Source: Saccharomonospora sp. NB11 (lineage in GTDB: Bacteria; Actinomycetota; Actinomycetes; Mycobacteriales; Pseudonocardiaceae). Taken from it: a DNA stretch of 64,000 bases. A program made the translations under genes and the position numbers. The first letter of the stretch is position 1; every line of letters begins with the position of its first letter. Shown piece after piece: positions 18,951 to 26,575 of the stretch. The notes under the pieces are model-generated. The model was not told where the DNA came from. It ran no database searches and was given only the letters and a program-made list of their open reading frames with translations. Location: the NCBI RefSeq assembly GCF_015910535.1, contig NZ_JACBJG010000011.1, positions 1 to 64,000 of the forward strand. Reading direction: 5' to 3'.

Positions 18951-20081
18951 GTGCGACGGCTGCGCTGGTGGGCGCTGCTGTCCGACTCCGTCCCGTTCTA
19001 TCCCCTGTACGCGCTGTGGTTCGCCGACGTCGGTCTGTCGGACGCCCGGATCTCGGCGCTGTTCGTGGTCTGGTCGGTCGTGGGCGTGCTCGCCGAGGTC
19101 CCCAGCGGCGCGGTGGCCGACCGGTTCTCCCGGCGAGGCGCGATGGCGGCGGGCGGGCTCGCCCAGGCCGCGGCGTACACGGTGTGGATCGGCTGGCCCG
19201 GGTTCTGGGGTTTCGCGCTCGGGTTCGCGGCGTGGGGTGTCGGTGGAGCCCTGGTCTCGGGCGCGGTCGAGGCGTTGCTGCACGACGGGCTGACGGCGGC
19301 GGGGCGCGCTGACCGGTTCGGCCGCGTGTACGGGCAGCTCGACGCGCTGGAGCTCGTGGCCAACGTTCCCGCTGCCGTGGCCGCCACCGCGCTGTTCGGT
19401 CTCGGTGGCTTCCCGTTGGTCGCGTGGGCCAGCGTGGCCGTCTGTGTCGCGGCGGCGCTGCTGGCGGCGGCGATGCCCGAAGCGCCGCGTGCGACGTCGG
19501 CGGCGTCGGACTCGTCGGCCACCTACGTCGGTGTGATGCGGCAGGGCGCGGTCGCGGCGCTCACCGACCCGGTCGTGCGCGGCGCTGTGCTGGTCGTTGC
19601 GGCCCTGGGGGCACTGGACGCGGTGGAGGAGTACTTCGGGCTGCTCGCGCATGACTGGGGCGTGCCCACGCGGTGGGTGGCTCCGGTGCTGCTGGGCCTC
19701 GCGCTGGCGGGCGCGTCGGGTGCGCTGCTGGCGGGGCACCTCGTCGCGGTGCGGGCAGCCACCCTGACGGCGTGGTACGCCGCTGCGGTCGGGGTGCTCG
19801 CCGCGATGTGCGTGCTGGCCGTGCCGGGCGGTCTCGTGGGCGTGGCGCTCTTCTACGCCGCCTACCGTGCGGTTCTGGTCGTGGCGACGACGTGGCTGCA
19901 GCGGCGGATCGACGACCCGGCCCGAGCCACGGTCACGTCGTTCGTGGGTGCGGGCACCGAGCTCTCCGCCCTGCTCGTGTACGCCGCGTGGGCGACCGGG
20001 GGTGTACTCGCCGTGGTCGGGGTGGCGGCGTCGATCACGGTGCTGCTGCCGTGGGGGCTCCGTCGATCCGAGCGCGGCTAG
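18951..20081 (+). CDS. Major facilitator superfamily transporter
   Basis: This 376-residue integral membrane protein has about eleven or twelve hydrophobic helices. The MFS loop motif between helices 2 and 3 is GAVADRFSRRGAMAAG. Substrate is not inferable. GTG 18951 is the first usable start after an in-frame stop at 18912. No clear ribosome-binding site precedes it, and the probable promoter lies about 60 bp upstream next to a five-codon frame. A shortened first helix (FYPLYALWFADVGLSD) is typical for this subgroup. Confidence 0.8.
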   Translation: MRRLRWWALLSDSVPFYPLYALWFADVGLSDARISALFVVWSVVGVLAEVPSGAVADRFSRRGAMAAGGLAQAAAYTVWIGWPGFWGFALGFAAWGVGGALVSGAVEALLHDGLTAAGRADRFGRVYGQLDALELVANVPAAVAATALFGLGGFPLVAWASVAVCVAAALLAAAMPEAPRATSAASDSSATYVGVMRQGAVAALTDPVVRGAVLVVAALGALDAVEEYFGLLAHDWGVPTRWVAPVLLGLALAGASGALLAGHLVAVRAATLTAWYAAAVGVLAAMCVLAVPGGLVGVALFYAAYRAVLVVATTWLQRRIDDPARATVTSFVGAGTELSALLVYAAWATGGVLAVVGVAASITVLLPWGLRRSERG

Positions 20082-20628
20082 GCTCGCCCTCCGTCGCGGC
20101 GTGACCGTACGTGGTCGGTCGCTCGACTCAAGCGCGGACGCGGCGGATCGGCTGTCGACGATGACACCGGTCACAAAACGCAACCTCGTCGATTCGTGGT
20201 GTCGAATTCGATCTAGAAAACGCGACAGCGTGTTTCCTCTTCGCGTTGTTCCCGTATTCGACCGCACGGTTTTCGAGTTGATTGACCACGGTCGGTCAAG
20301 TGTTTCGCAAAGTGAACGAACGGCGGTTCGGAGACGGTGAAGATCGCCGATCTCGGCAAAGTCGTACCGAGAGTGAACGACGTCATGTTCGAGCATCGTC
20401 GCAGGTAGTCCGCTTATGGGCGGACTAGTTAAACCGTTTCTAGATCGACAAAACCCTAACCTTCTGTGTCCCTGGTCACCCATTGTCGATTTAGCCGTTG
20501 TCCATTTCGTAATCTCGCACAGGTCTTCGCGTTGACCGGACCTTTCCCCCGAGGGGTCACGTGAAGCGGCCGTCGGTCGAAGCCCCCGAACGCCCGGCGG
20601 TACCCCAGCGAGAAGGAGATCCACGCAA
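20082..20628. other. Long A+T-richer leader/promoter region of the transglycosylase gene
   Basis: This 547-bp gap has no credible gene. It holds an 18-bp dyad with TTGACC and GGTCAA arms (20282-20299) and a hairpin TAGTCCGC/GCGGACTA (20406-20413 with 20420-20427). A possible -10 box TAACCT lies at 20457-20462. The remaining leader of about 165 nt contains a partly paired stretch GACCGGACC...GAGGGGTC. The AGAAGGAGAT ribosome-binding site precedes GTG 20629. Actinobacterial wall-lytic genes often carry a c-di-AMP riboswitch here, but I could not find its conserved motifs. Confidence 0.45.
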
Positions 20629-21426
20629 GTGGCAAACCACAAGATGTTCGAGCGCGTGAAGAGGATCATCGCGCTGCAGGCCCCGACCCGAGACATCTCC
20701 ACACCCGCGACGTCGTTCGGCCGGACGGTGCGCGACGCCGCCCGCAGCTACGCCTCCGTCGGTGTGCTCGCACTCTTCGTCACCGGGGTGGCGAGCCCCG
20801 CGATCCTGGCGGGCACGGACGACGACGCGGCGTCGACCGCGGAGACGCACAACGCCGCTGTCGTCCAGCAGCACCCCGAGCGCGCGCAGGGCGACGGCCC
20901 GACCGGCGGTGGCGCTCCGGCCCCGAGGAGCGCCGACCCCGCGGTGGCCCAGAACCAGCAGGCCGAGGCTGAGGAGGAGGCCGCCCCCGAGGCCGCCGAG
21001 CAGCCCGAGGCCGAGGCCGAGCCCGCCGCTGGTGGCGGTGCTCAGCCCGCGGCTGCGGCCGAGCCCATCGACGCGCTCGACGGCTGGATCCGGGAGGCGA
21101 TCGGCGTGATGCAGGCCAACGGCATCAACGTGTCCGAGGCCGACGTCGACAGCATCCGCACGGTCATCGAGAAGGAGTCGAGCGGTGACCCGCGGGCGAT
21201 CAACCTGTGGGACATCAACGCCAAGCGCGGCACGCCGTCGAAAGGCTTGATGCAGACGATCGACTCGACGTTCAACGCGCACAAGCTGCCCGGCTACGAC
21301 GACATCTACGACCCGGTGTCGAACATCATCGCCGGCACGCGCTACACGCTGGACCGCTACGGCAGCTTCGCCGAGCACCCCGGCCTCGCGCAGATGGCCA
21401 CCGGCGGTGGCTACCGCGGCTACTGA
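20629..21426 (+). CDS. Secreted or membrane-anchored lytic transglycosylase (SLT domain)
   Basis: This 265-residue protein has one N-terminal hydrophobic helix (about residues 43-62, SVGVLALFVTGVASPAIL). An Ala/Glu/Pro-rich linker (about 85-145) follows, then a C-terminal lysozyme-like SLT domain. The catalytic Glu lies in VIEKESSGDPRAINLW, followed by GLMQTIDSTF and IIAGTRYTLDRYG. It would cleave glycan strands of peptidoglycan during growth or resuscitation. GTG 20629 follows a strong AGAAGGAGAT site. The long upstream leader suggests post-initiation control. A strong terminator follows at 21457-21494. Confidence 0.88.
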   Translation: MANHKMFERVKRIIALQAPTRDISTPATSFGRTVRDAARSYASVGVLALFVTGVASPAILAGTDDDAASTAETHNAAVVQQHPERAQGDGPTGGGAPAPRSADPAVAQNQQAEAEEEAAPEAAEQPEAEAEPAAGGGAQPAAAAEPIDALDGWIREAIGVMQANGINVSEADVDSIRTVIEKESSGDPRAINLWDINAKRGTPSKGLMQTIDSTFNAHKLPGYDDIYDPVSNIIAGTRYTLDRYGSFAEHPGLAQMATGGGYRGY

Positions 21427-21456
21427 TTCGAGCGCTCCCCGCCTCATCCCCCCCAC

Positions 21457-21494
21457 CATCGAGCCCGACCGGCGACGTCCGGTCGGGCTCGATG
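21457..21494 (+). terminator. Strong intrinsic terminator, perfect 16-bp stem
   Basis: CATCGAGCCCGACCGG (21457-21472) and its exact complement (21479-21494) enclose the 6-nt loop CGACGT and are followed by TCGTTT. It ends the transglycosylase transcript 30 nt after the stop. Confidence 0.85.
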
Positions 21495-21562
21495 TCGTTT
21501 CGGTGTCGTGGCCGCGCGTGTGGGCACTCCCCGATCACCCACGGTGTGGACGGGAGAAACCC

Positions 21563-21943
21563 ATGACCCACGGCAAAGAGGTACGGCAGGCCCTGCGGGA
21601 GCCGACTCGCGCGCTGCGTGGCGTGATCCCGGCGGTGTACGACGGCTACGCCCGCCTGCACGCCGCCGCGATGGCGCCGGGTGCCCTCGACGCGCGGACC
21701 AAGGAACTCATCGCGTTGGCCGTCGCCGTGAGCGAACAGTGCGACGGCTGCATCGCAGCACACGCGCAGGCCGCCGTGCACCACGGTGCGCAGCCCCAGG
21801 AGGCTGCCGAGGCCATCGGGGTGACGTTCATGATGAACGGCGGTCCCGCCACGGTGTACGGCGCGAGAGCGTACGACGCGTTCCTGGAGTACTACGACGA
21901 GAAAGCCGCCCGCGACGCCCGTCGTGACGGTGCCGGGGACTGA
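21563..21943 (+). CDS. Carboxymuconolactone decarboxylase/AhpD-like protein
   Basis: This 126-residue helical protein carries the AhpD-type redox motif EQCDGCIAAH (Cys60, Cys63 and a nearby His). Proteins of this kind are usually peroxidase partners or small reductases. ATG 21563 follows a GGGAGAAACC site. It stands alone between a terminator and a membrane-protein gene; its redox partner is not in the window. Confidence 0.85.
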   Translation: MTHGKEVRQALREPTRALRGVIPAVYDGYARLHAAAMAPGALDARTKELIALAVAVSEQCDGCIAAHAQAAVHHGAQPQEAAEAIGVTFMMNGGPATVYGARAYDAFLEYYDEKAARDARRDGAGD

Positions 21944-22031
21944 CCGCCGAAGGCGGTGCCTGTGGGTGGCAGACGAGTGTCCGCTCGCGGATGGCACGAC
22001 GGCGCGCTGTTCTCCGGTGAGGGGAGTCGCG

Positions 22032-22559
22032 ATGGACCATCCGCATGGCGGAGTGTCCGGGCCCGGTCGGCCACCGCAGCCGCAGCCCTGGCCCCAGCCG
22101 CCCATGCCGGGCGCTCCCGGGGTGTCGCAGCAGCCCCCGAGCACGTTCCCGTCACAGGCTCCGAACCGGCCCGGTGACCCCGCGCAGCCGTTCCCGTACG
22201 GCGCACCGCCCGGGCCGCAGCCACGCGTACCGGCGGGCGTCCTCGCCGGGGTCACACTCTGGCGGCTGACCATCGTGGTGTTCGCCTGCGTCGGGTTCTT
22301 CTCGCTCGTGGCCGACGTGGGGTTGGAGTCCGCGGTGCCGGGTCTGAGTCGGCAGGCGAGCCTGTTCATCGCGATTGTCTACACCGGACTGCTGCTGTAT
22401 CCGGCCTGCAGCGGAGGAAGGCGGCACGAACCCCGCTCCCCGTGGTGGCGCGGGGCGACCGCGGTGCTGATGGCCGGGTATCTTCTCTACGGCTGCGCCA
22501 AGGTGAAGCAGCTCGCGACCACATCGGCGACGCCGACACAACCGCCAGTCCGGTGCTGA
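22032..22559 (+). CDS. Small Pro-rich membrane protein, possibly truncated
   Basis: This 175-residue protein has a Pro/Gln-rich cytoplasmic N-terminus (residues 1-65) followed by about three hydrophobic helices (TLWRLTIVVFACVGFFSLV, ASLFIAIVYTGLLLYP and AVLMAGYLLYG). The segment before the second helix vaguely recalls six-helix Pr6Pr-type membrane proteins, but only about three helices are present and the tail is unrelated. It may therefore be a shortened relative. ATG 22032 follows GAGGGGAG. I assign no function. Confidence 0.6.
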   Translation: MDHPHGGVSGPGRPPQPQPWPQPPMPGAPGVSQQPPSTFPSQAPNRPGDPAQPFPYGAPPGPQPRVPAGVLAGVTLWRLTIVVFACVGFFSLVADVGLESAVPGLSRQASLFIAIVYTGLLLYPACSGGRRHEPRSPWWRGATAVLMAGYLLYGCAKVKQLATTSATPTQPPVRC

Positions 22560-22669
22560 GACGTTAGTCGGAAACTCTCCGATCTTGCATTGACTCGGCG
22601 AGAGATCCACGGCAAGGATGCCGATCGTGCGACGAACCCTGCACGACGCACTTCTCTCGCGGAGGCGCT

Positions 22670-23410
22670 ATGCGTAAAAAAATTGGATACGTGCTCGCCG
22701 TCCTGGCGATCGCACTCGGTGGCACGATGGCGATGAGCACCGTGTCGCCCAGCACTGCGTCGGCGGACGCGTGCTACACCTGGAACCGCACGCTCACTAC
22801 CGGCATGAGCGGCAGTGACGTGAAGGAACTGCAGATCCGCGTGGCCGGCTGGGTCGCCTCGGGCGAGAACCTCGCCATCGACGGCGTGTACGGCGCCGCC
22901 ACGGCTGCGGCCGTCAAGCGATTCCAAAGTGGATACGGCCTTGCGGCCGACGGTGTCGCGGGCCAGGCGACCTTCAACAAGATCTACTCGTTGACGGACT
23001 CCGACTGCACGCCCATCCACTTCGACCACTCGGAGTTCAACTACAACTGCGGTGCCCGCAACTACAACGGCGGCAAGGTCGGCGCGGCCACGGCCCGCGA
23101 GAACGCGCGCCGGGTCATGTGGCAGCTCGAAGCCGTGCGCCACAAGCTGGGTGACCGGCCGCTGGTGGTGACGTCCGGCTTCCGCAGCGTGTCGTGCAAC
23201 TCGTCCGTGGGCGGTTCCGCCACGAGCCTGCACATGTACGGGCAGGCGGCCGACCTCGGCCTGAGCAGCTCGCCGAGCCAGTGCCAGATGTGGAACAGCG
23301 GTAAGTCGGCCGGTTTCGAGGAGCTCCTCGGGCCGGGCTACCCGGGTCACAACGACCACGTGCACATGGCCAACAAGTCGAGCCGCTTCTGGAGCGCGCC
23401 GAACTGCTGA
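22670..23410 (+). CDS. Secreted peptidoglycan-binding M15 peptidase
   Basis: This 246-residue exported protein has a signal peptide (KKIGYVLAVLAIALGGTM, cleavage near ASADA). A PG_binding_1 repeat domain follows (about 40-105, with IDGVYGAATAAAVKRFQSGYG), then a zinc peptidase M15A domain. The metal ligands are in LHMYGQAADLG (His, Asp) and GHNDHVHM (His). It would act as a D-Ala-D-Ala or stem-peptide carboxypeptidase in the wall. Several Cys suggest disulfides. ATG 22670 follows GCGGAGGCGCT. A hairpin terminator lies about 60 nt after the stop. Confidence 0.9.
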   Translation: MRKKIGYVLAVLAIALGGTMAMSTVSPSTASADACYTWNRTLTTGMSGSDVKELQIRVAGWVASGENLAIDGVYGAATAAAVKRFQSGYGLAADGVAGQATFNKIYSLTDSDCTPIHFDHSEFNYNCGARNYNGGKVGAATARENARRVMWQLEAVRHKLGDRPLVVTSGFRSVSCNSSVGGSATSLHMYGQAADLGLSSSPSQCQMWNSGKSAGFEELLGPGYPGHNDHVHMANKSSRFWSAPNC

Positions 23411-23469
23411 GTGACGTCCCACGCGCTCGCCGTTCGCGAGGGCGGAGCGGCGGACGCGACGACGTCGAC

Positions 23470-23504
23470 GAACGGGCCTCGACCGAACAGGTCGGGGCCC
23501 GTTC
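23470..23504 (+). terminator. Terminator of the M15 peptidase gene
   Basis: GAACGGGCC and CGACC arms (23470-23484) pair with GGTCG and GGCCCGTTC (23490-23504), with one T-G pair inside the stem and a 5-nt loop. Confidence 0.7.
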
Positions 23505-23629
23505 TCGTGTGCGGTGGCGAGTGCGTCGGGGGAATCGTCGGGACGTCCGGCTGTCCACGCATCGACCACGGACGGCACAGGGGGAGCCGTGAGGCGCTGA
23601 GAGGGGCGCGAGGGTTCGGAAAAGACTTC

Positions 23630-23663
23630 GGGCCTCGACCGACGTTTCCGCTGGTCGAGGCCC
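23630..23663 (-). terminator. Terminator of tRNA-Arg
   Basis: A perfect 11-bp stem (GGGCCTCGACC at 23630-23640 with 23653-23663) is followed on the minus strand by a short T-run (CTTTTC). It lies 12 bp beyond the tRNA 3' end. Confidence 0.8.
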
Positions 23664-23675
23664 GTGTGTTGCGCG

Positions 23676-23748
23676 CGCCCTCGGCAGGATTCGAACCTGC
23701 GACACCTGCCTCCGGAGGGCAGTGCTCTATCCACTGAGCTACGAGGGC
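23676..23748 (-). tRNA. tRNA-Arg (anticodon CCG)
   Basis: A full cloverleaf is visible on the minus strand. It has acceptor GCCCTCG/CGAGGGC, a D-arm GCTC/GAGC and anticodon stem CTGCC/GGCAG with loop CTCCGGA (anticodon CCG). The T-arm GCAGG/CCTGC has loop TTCGAAT, and the discriminator is G. The CCA end is not encoded. It decodes CGG, a common Arg codon at this GC content. The arginyl-tRNA synthetase gene lies 2.8 kb away. Confidence 0.97.
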
Positions 23749-23890
23749 CCATCGCGCGTGCGATGAGGAAAGCTTAGCGCATGCCTCGACGCCGGTGTCG
23801 GCGGGTGGTCTTTCATGATCCGGCGGTTCGATCAGCCGTGATCGGGGAAGCTTCGAGCCGCGGACGAGGGGGACGCCGGGGCTGTTTGCA

Positions 23891-23915
23891 TTCATGCGCA
23901 TATGGCTATATGTTC
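23891..23915. promoter_or_regulatory. AT-rich imperfect dyad upstream of the CDF transporter
   Basis: Within an otherwise GC-rich region there is a 25-bp stretch with TTCATGCGCATATG and TATATGTTC blocks centred on CATATGGCTATATG. Such AT-rich dyads are typical operators of ArsR/SmtB metal sensors (KmtR and NmtR type). No ArsR gene is present nearby. Confidence 0.45.
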
Positions 23916-23948
23916 GGCCTCGACACGGCTCGGAGGAAGGCGAGGCGG

Positions 23949-24872
23949 ATGGGACACGGCCATGGGCACGGACACCTGACCTCGCCGGGTGTGAGCGCGT
24001 CGGGTCGTCACGTCGTGAGGTTGGCCGTGGCACTCGCTCTCGGTGCCACGGTGATGGTCGCCGAGTTCGGTGTCGGACTCGCGACCTCCTCGCTGGCTCT
24101 GCTCTCCGATGCCGCCCACATGTTCACCGACGTGCTCGGTATCGGCATGGCGCTGGTGGCCATCCAGCTCGGCCGTCGCAGCGGCCCCACGTTCACCCGC
24201 ACCTTCGGCATGTATCGGGCCGAGGTGCTCGCCGCGCTGGCCAACGCCGTGCTGCTGTTCTCGGTGGCCGGATACGTCGTCTACGAGGCGATCAGCCGTA
24301 TCACCGACCCGCCCGAAGTGCCTGGGCTTCCGGTGTTGCTCGTCGCGGCGGTCGGACTCGTGGCGAACGTCGTCGCCTTCCTGCTTCTCCGCCAGGGGGC
24401 GCAGGAAAGTCTCAACGTGCGTGGCGCATACCTGGAGGTGCTGGCCGACCTGGTCGGCTCGATCGGGGTCCTCGTGAGCGGTGCGCTCACCCTTACCACC
24501 GGGTGGCGCTACGCGGACCCGATCATCGGTGTCGCCATCGGCCTGTTCGTGCTGCCGCGCACGGTGGCGCTCGCCCGGCGGGCGCTGCGCATCCTCTTCC
24601 AGCACGCGCCCCACGGCATCGACGTCGAGGCCCTCGACGGCGACCTGCGTGGTCTTCCCGGCGTGGCGGACGTCCACGACCTGCACGTCTGGACGTTGAC
24701 CTCGGGCATGGAGGTGGCGTCGGCGCACCTCACGATCGACGTCGGGGCGAAGTCGTCGGAGGTGCTGGCCTCGGCGCAGCAGGTGCTCTCGTCCCGCTAC
24801 GCCATCGAGCACGCGACGCTACAGGTGGAGCCGAAGGAGTCGGCCCGTCGCTGTGAGCAGTTGCGCTGGTGA
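23949..24872 (+). CDS. Cation diffusion facilitator (CDF) metal exporter
   Basis: This 307-residue, six-helix CDF transporter has a His-rich N-terminus (GHGHGHGH) and a cytoplasmic C-terminal metal-sensing domain containing HDLHVWTLTSGMEVASAHL. The helix-2 metal site SDAAHMFTD is canonical. The helix-5 site reads EVLAD where Zn transporters usually have HxxxD, so the first ligand is Glu. It would use proton exchange to export a divalent metal such as Zn, Co or Ni. ATG 23949 follows GGAGGAAGGCGAGG. The AT-rich dyad lies about 35 bp upstream and may confer metal-responsive control. Confidence 0.88.
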   Translation: MGHGHGHGHLTSPGVSASGRHVVRLAVALALGATVMVAEFGVGLATSSLALLSDAAHMFTDVLGIGMALVAIQLGRRSGPTFTRTFGMYRAEVLAALANAVLLFSVAGYVVYEAISRITDPPEVPGLPVLLVAAVGLVANVVAFLLLRQGAQESLNVRGAYLEVLADLVGSIGVLVSGALTLTTGWRYADPIIGVAIGLFVLPRTVALARRALRILFQHAPHGIDVEALDGDLRGLPGVADVHDLHVWTLTSGMEVASAHLTIDVGAKSSEVLASAQQVLSSRYAIEHATLQVEPKESARRCEQLRW

Positions 24873-24876
24873 TCGA

Positions 24877-25605
24877 TCAGGGGAACGGCAGCGGCTGCGC
24901 GCCGCGTTCCTCCAGCATGGTGCGCATCGTGTCCATCTCGGCGCCCTGTGACACGAGCATGCTCTTCGCCAGCGTGCGTACGGCGGGCATGGACGCGTGG
25001 TCGTGGCCGTACTGGGCCATGTCCACGCCGCCCTGGTGGTGGCGGAGCATGAGTTGCAGGAACTGGACGTCCAACTCCCGGCCGGAGAGCGAGCGCATCG
25101 TCGCCAGCTCCTCCTCGGTGGCCATGCCGGGCATCCGGCCGTCCTCGGTCGTGGTGTGACCGCCCGACCCGTGGTGGTGGCCCTGCGGCCCTGACATCCA
25201 CGTCATCGGCTCACCCAACGGCTCCTCGGGCTGGCCCCACATCATGAGCCAGCCCTTCATCCGCCCGACTTGTTCGAGCTGGACGCTCGCGATGTCGAAC
25301 GCGAGTTGTCGCACGGCCGGGTCGTCACTGTGGTCCCGCGCCCAGTTGGCCATGGTCACGGCCTGCAGGTGGTGGGTGGACATGTCCTGGGCGAAGCCGA
25401 CGTCCACGGAGCCGGCCTGGGGGACCGGCGACGGGTCGTCGCCGCGGCTCTGGCCGATGACGAGGCCGATCGTGGCGCCGACGAGCAGCGCCGCCAGAGC
25501 CGCCGCGCTGAAGATCACGACGCGCGACCAGGTGGGCGGCGCGGTGCGTGCCGGGGCGTCCGTCCCGGTGGACGTCCCCGCGTCGGGTCGGTCCTGCGCC
25601 GCCAT
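24877..25605 (-). CDS. DUF305 membrane-anchored protein
   Basis: This 242-residue protein has one N-terminal membrane helix (about 29-50, VVIFSAAALAALLVGATIGLV) and an extracytoplasmic DUF305 ferritin-like helical domain rich in Met and His (FAQDMSTHHLQAVTMANWA, GHHHGSGGH, LMLRHHQGGVDMAQYG, HDHASMP). Such composition suggests metal binding outside the membrane, often linked with copper, but the role is not established. It starts three bases after the stop of the upstream DUF3105 gene and is clearly cotranscribed with it. Confidence 0.87.
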   Translation of the reverse strand: MAAQDRPDAGTSTGTDAPARTAPPTWSRVVIFSAAALAALLVGATIGLVIGQSRGDDPSPVPQAGSVDVGFAQDMSTHHLQAVTMANWARDHSDDPAVRQLAFDIASVQLEQVGRMKGWLMMWGQPEEPLGEPMTWMSGPQGHHHGSGGHTTTEDGRMPGMATEEELATMRSLSGRELDVQFLQLMLRHHQGGVDMAQYGHDHASMPAVRTLAKSMLVSQGAEMDTMRTMLEERGAQPLPFP

Positions 25606-25608
25606 GAC

Positions 25609-26472
25609 TCAGCCCTCGCTCGGCGTCGACGACTTCGGCTGCTCCTGCTCCTGCTGCTGAGGCTGCGAGCCCATCTGGTCCTCCGGAGCGCCCTCGCTGC
25701 CCTGGTAGTCCATCGGCTTGGCGTCGGGGCCGGGCGGCTCGGCCTCGAACGCGGGCGGGTTGTCCGGGTCGAACATGCCCGGGCCGAGCGCGTCGCAGGA
25801 CGCCCCGACCTCCGGGTAGGTGTTCGGGTTACGGCGCAGCGCGGCGATGAACTGGTCGATGCGCTCGTCCTCGACGCTGTCGACCTTGAGCTGGTGGCCC
25901 CACGACTGCAACGAGATCGGGGAGTCGAGGCCGGGGTACGGCGACATCATCGTGAACGGCTTGCCCTCGGCCCTGAGCTTGAGCAGGTCGAGTTCCTCGC
26001 CCTTGATCTTCTCGGGGTCGTAGGCGATCCAGATGGCGCCGTGTTCGAGCGAGTGCACCATGTTCTCGTTGCGGACGGCCTCGGGGTAGACGATGCCGGT
26101 GCACGCGGCCCAGTAGCCGTCGTGCGGGCCGCCGAACGGCGGGGTCTGGTCGTAGGCCACGCGCTCGTCGGGGAGCACGTGCGCACCGCCGACGTACTCC
26201 TCGGTCACGACACCCTTGATCTTCGTGGAGGGATCGGGGTTCTGCTCGTTCGGCGCGAAGCTCGCGGCGGCCTCTTCCCGCTCGCGCTGCGCGCGCTGGT
26301 CACCGGAGGCGACGTAGTAGTAGCCGAAGACGCCGGCGGCGAGGAGGACGATGCCCACGACCGCGGCGATGGTGCCCCACGGAGTCTGCTTCCCAGCGAC
26401 GACCGAACCGCGGGCCGCCGCGACGCTGCCCTTCTTCTTGGCGGCGCCCTTCTTCTGCTTTCCGTTGGCCAT
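25609..26472 (-). CDS. DUF3105 membrane-anchored protein
   Basis: This 287-residue protein has a Lys-rich cytoplasmic start, one membrane helix (about 33-52, GTIAAVVGIVLLAAGVFGYY) and an exported DUF3105 domain. The conserved motifs are PPFGGPHDGYWAACTGIVY and VHSLEHGAIWIAY. The C-terminal 70 residues are Pro/Gln/Glu-rich and probably unstructured. DUF3105 and DUF305 genes are commonly paired in actinobacteria; the function is unknown. It is divergent from argS. Confidence 0.87.
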   Translation of the reverse strand: MANGKQKKGAAKKKGSVAAARGSVVAGKQTPWGTIAAVVGIVLLAAGVFGYYYVASGDQRAQREREEAAASFAPNEQNPDPSTKIKGVVTEEYVGGAHVLPDERVAYDQTPPFGGPHDGYWAACTGIVYPEAVRNENMVHSLEHGAIWIAYDPEKIKGEELDLLKLRAEGKPFTMMSPYPGLDSPISLQSWGHQLKVDSVEDERIDQFIAALRRNPNTYPEVGASCDALGPGMFDPDNPPAFEAEPPGPDAKPMDYQGSEGAPEDQMGSQPQQQEQEQPKSSTPSEG

Positions 26473-26563
26473 GGCTCCCGTCGATTCCTCCGACTGCGAT
26501 TACCCGCTCTGAAGTGTAGTGATACTAGCGGCGACCGGTGTCAACCCTGGACGCCGTCGGACT

Positions 26564-26569
26564 TACACT
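26564..26569 (+). promoter_or_regulatory. -10 box of a leaderless promoter for argS
   Basis: TACACT is separated from GTG 26576 by six bases, placing the transcription start at or next to the start codon. A weak -35 (TCAACC, 26541-26546) stands 17 bp upstream. Confidence 0.65.
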
Positions 26570-26575
26570 CGGCTC

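Noticed and set aside
20457-20628. c-di-AMP (ydaO) riboswitch before the transglycosylase gene
   Set aside because: The context fits, but the conserved GGGGTGAAT- and GGGTAGGG-type motifs could not be found in the leader.
16683-20702. Minus-strand frame of 1339 codons
   Set aside because: It lies opposite four well-supported genes, is made of low-complexity Arg/His/Pro runs and has no ribosome-binding site.
23676-23748. tRNA-Arg as an attachment site of an integrated element
   Set aside because: No integrase, no repeated tRNA 3' end and no shift in gene content typical of an island were seen nearby.
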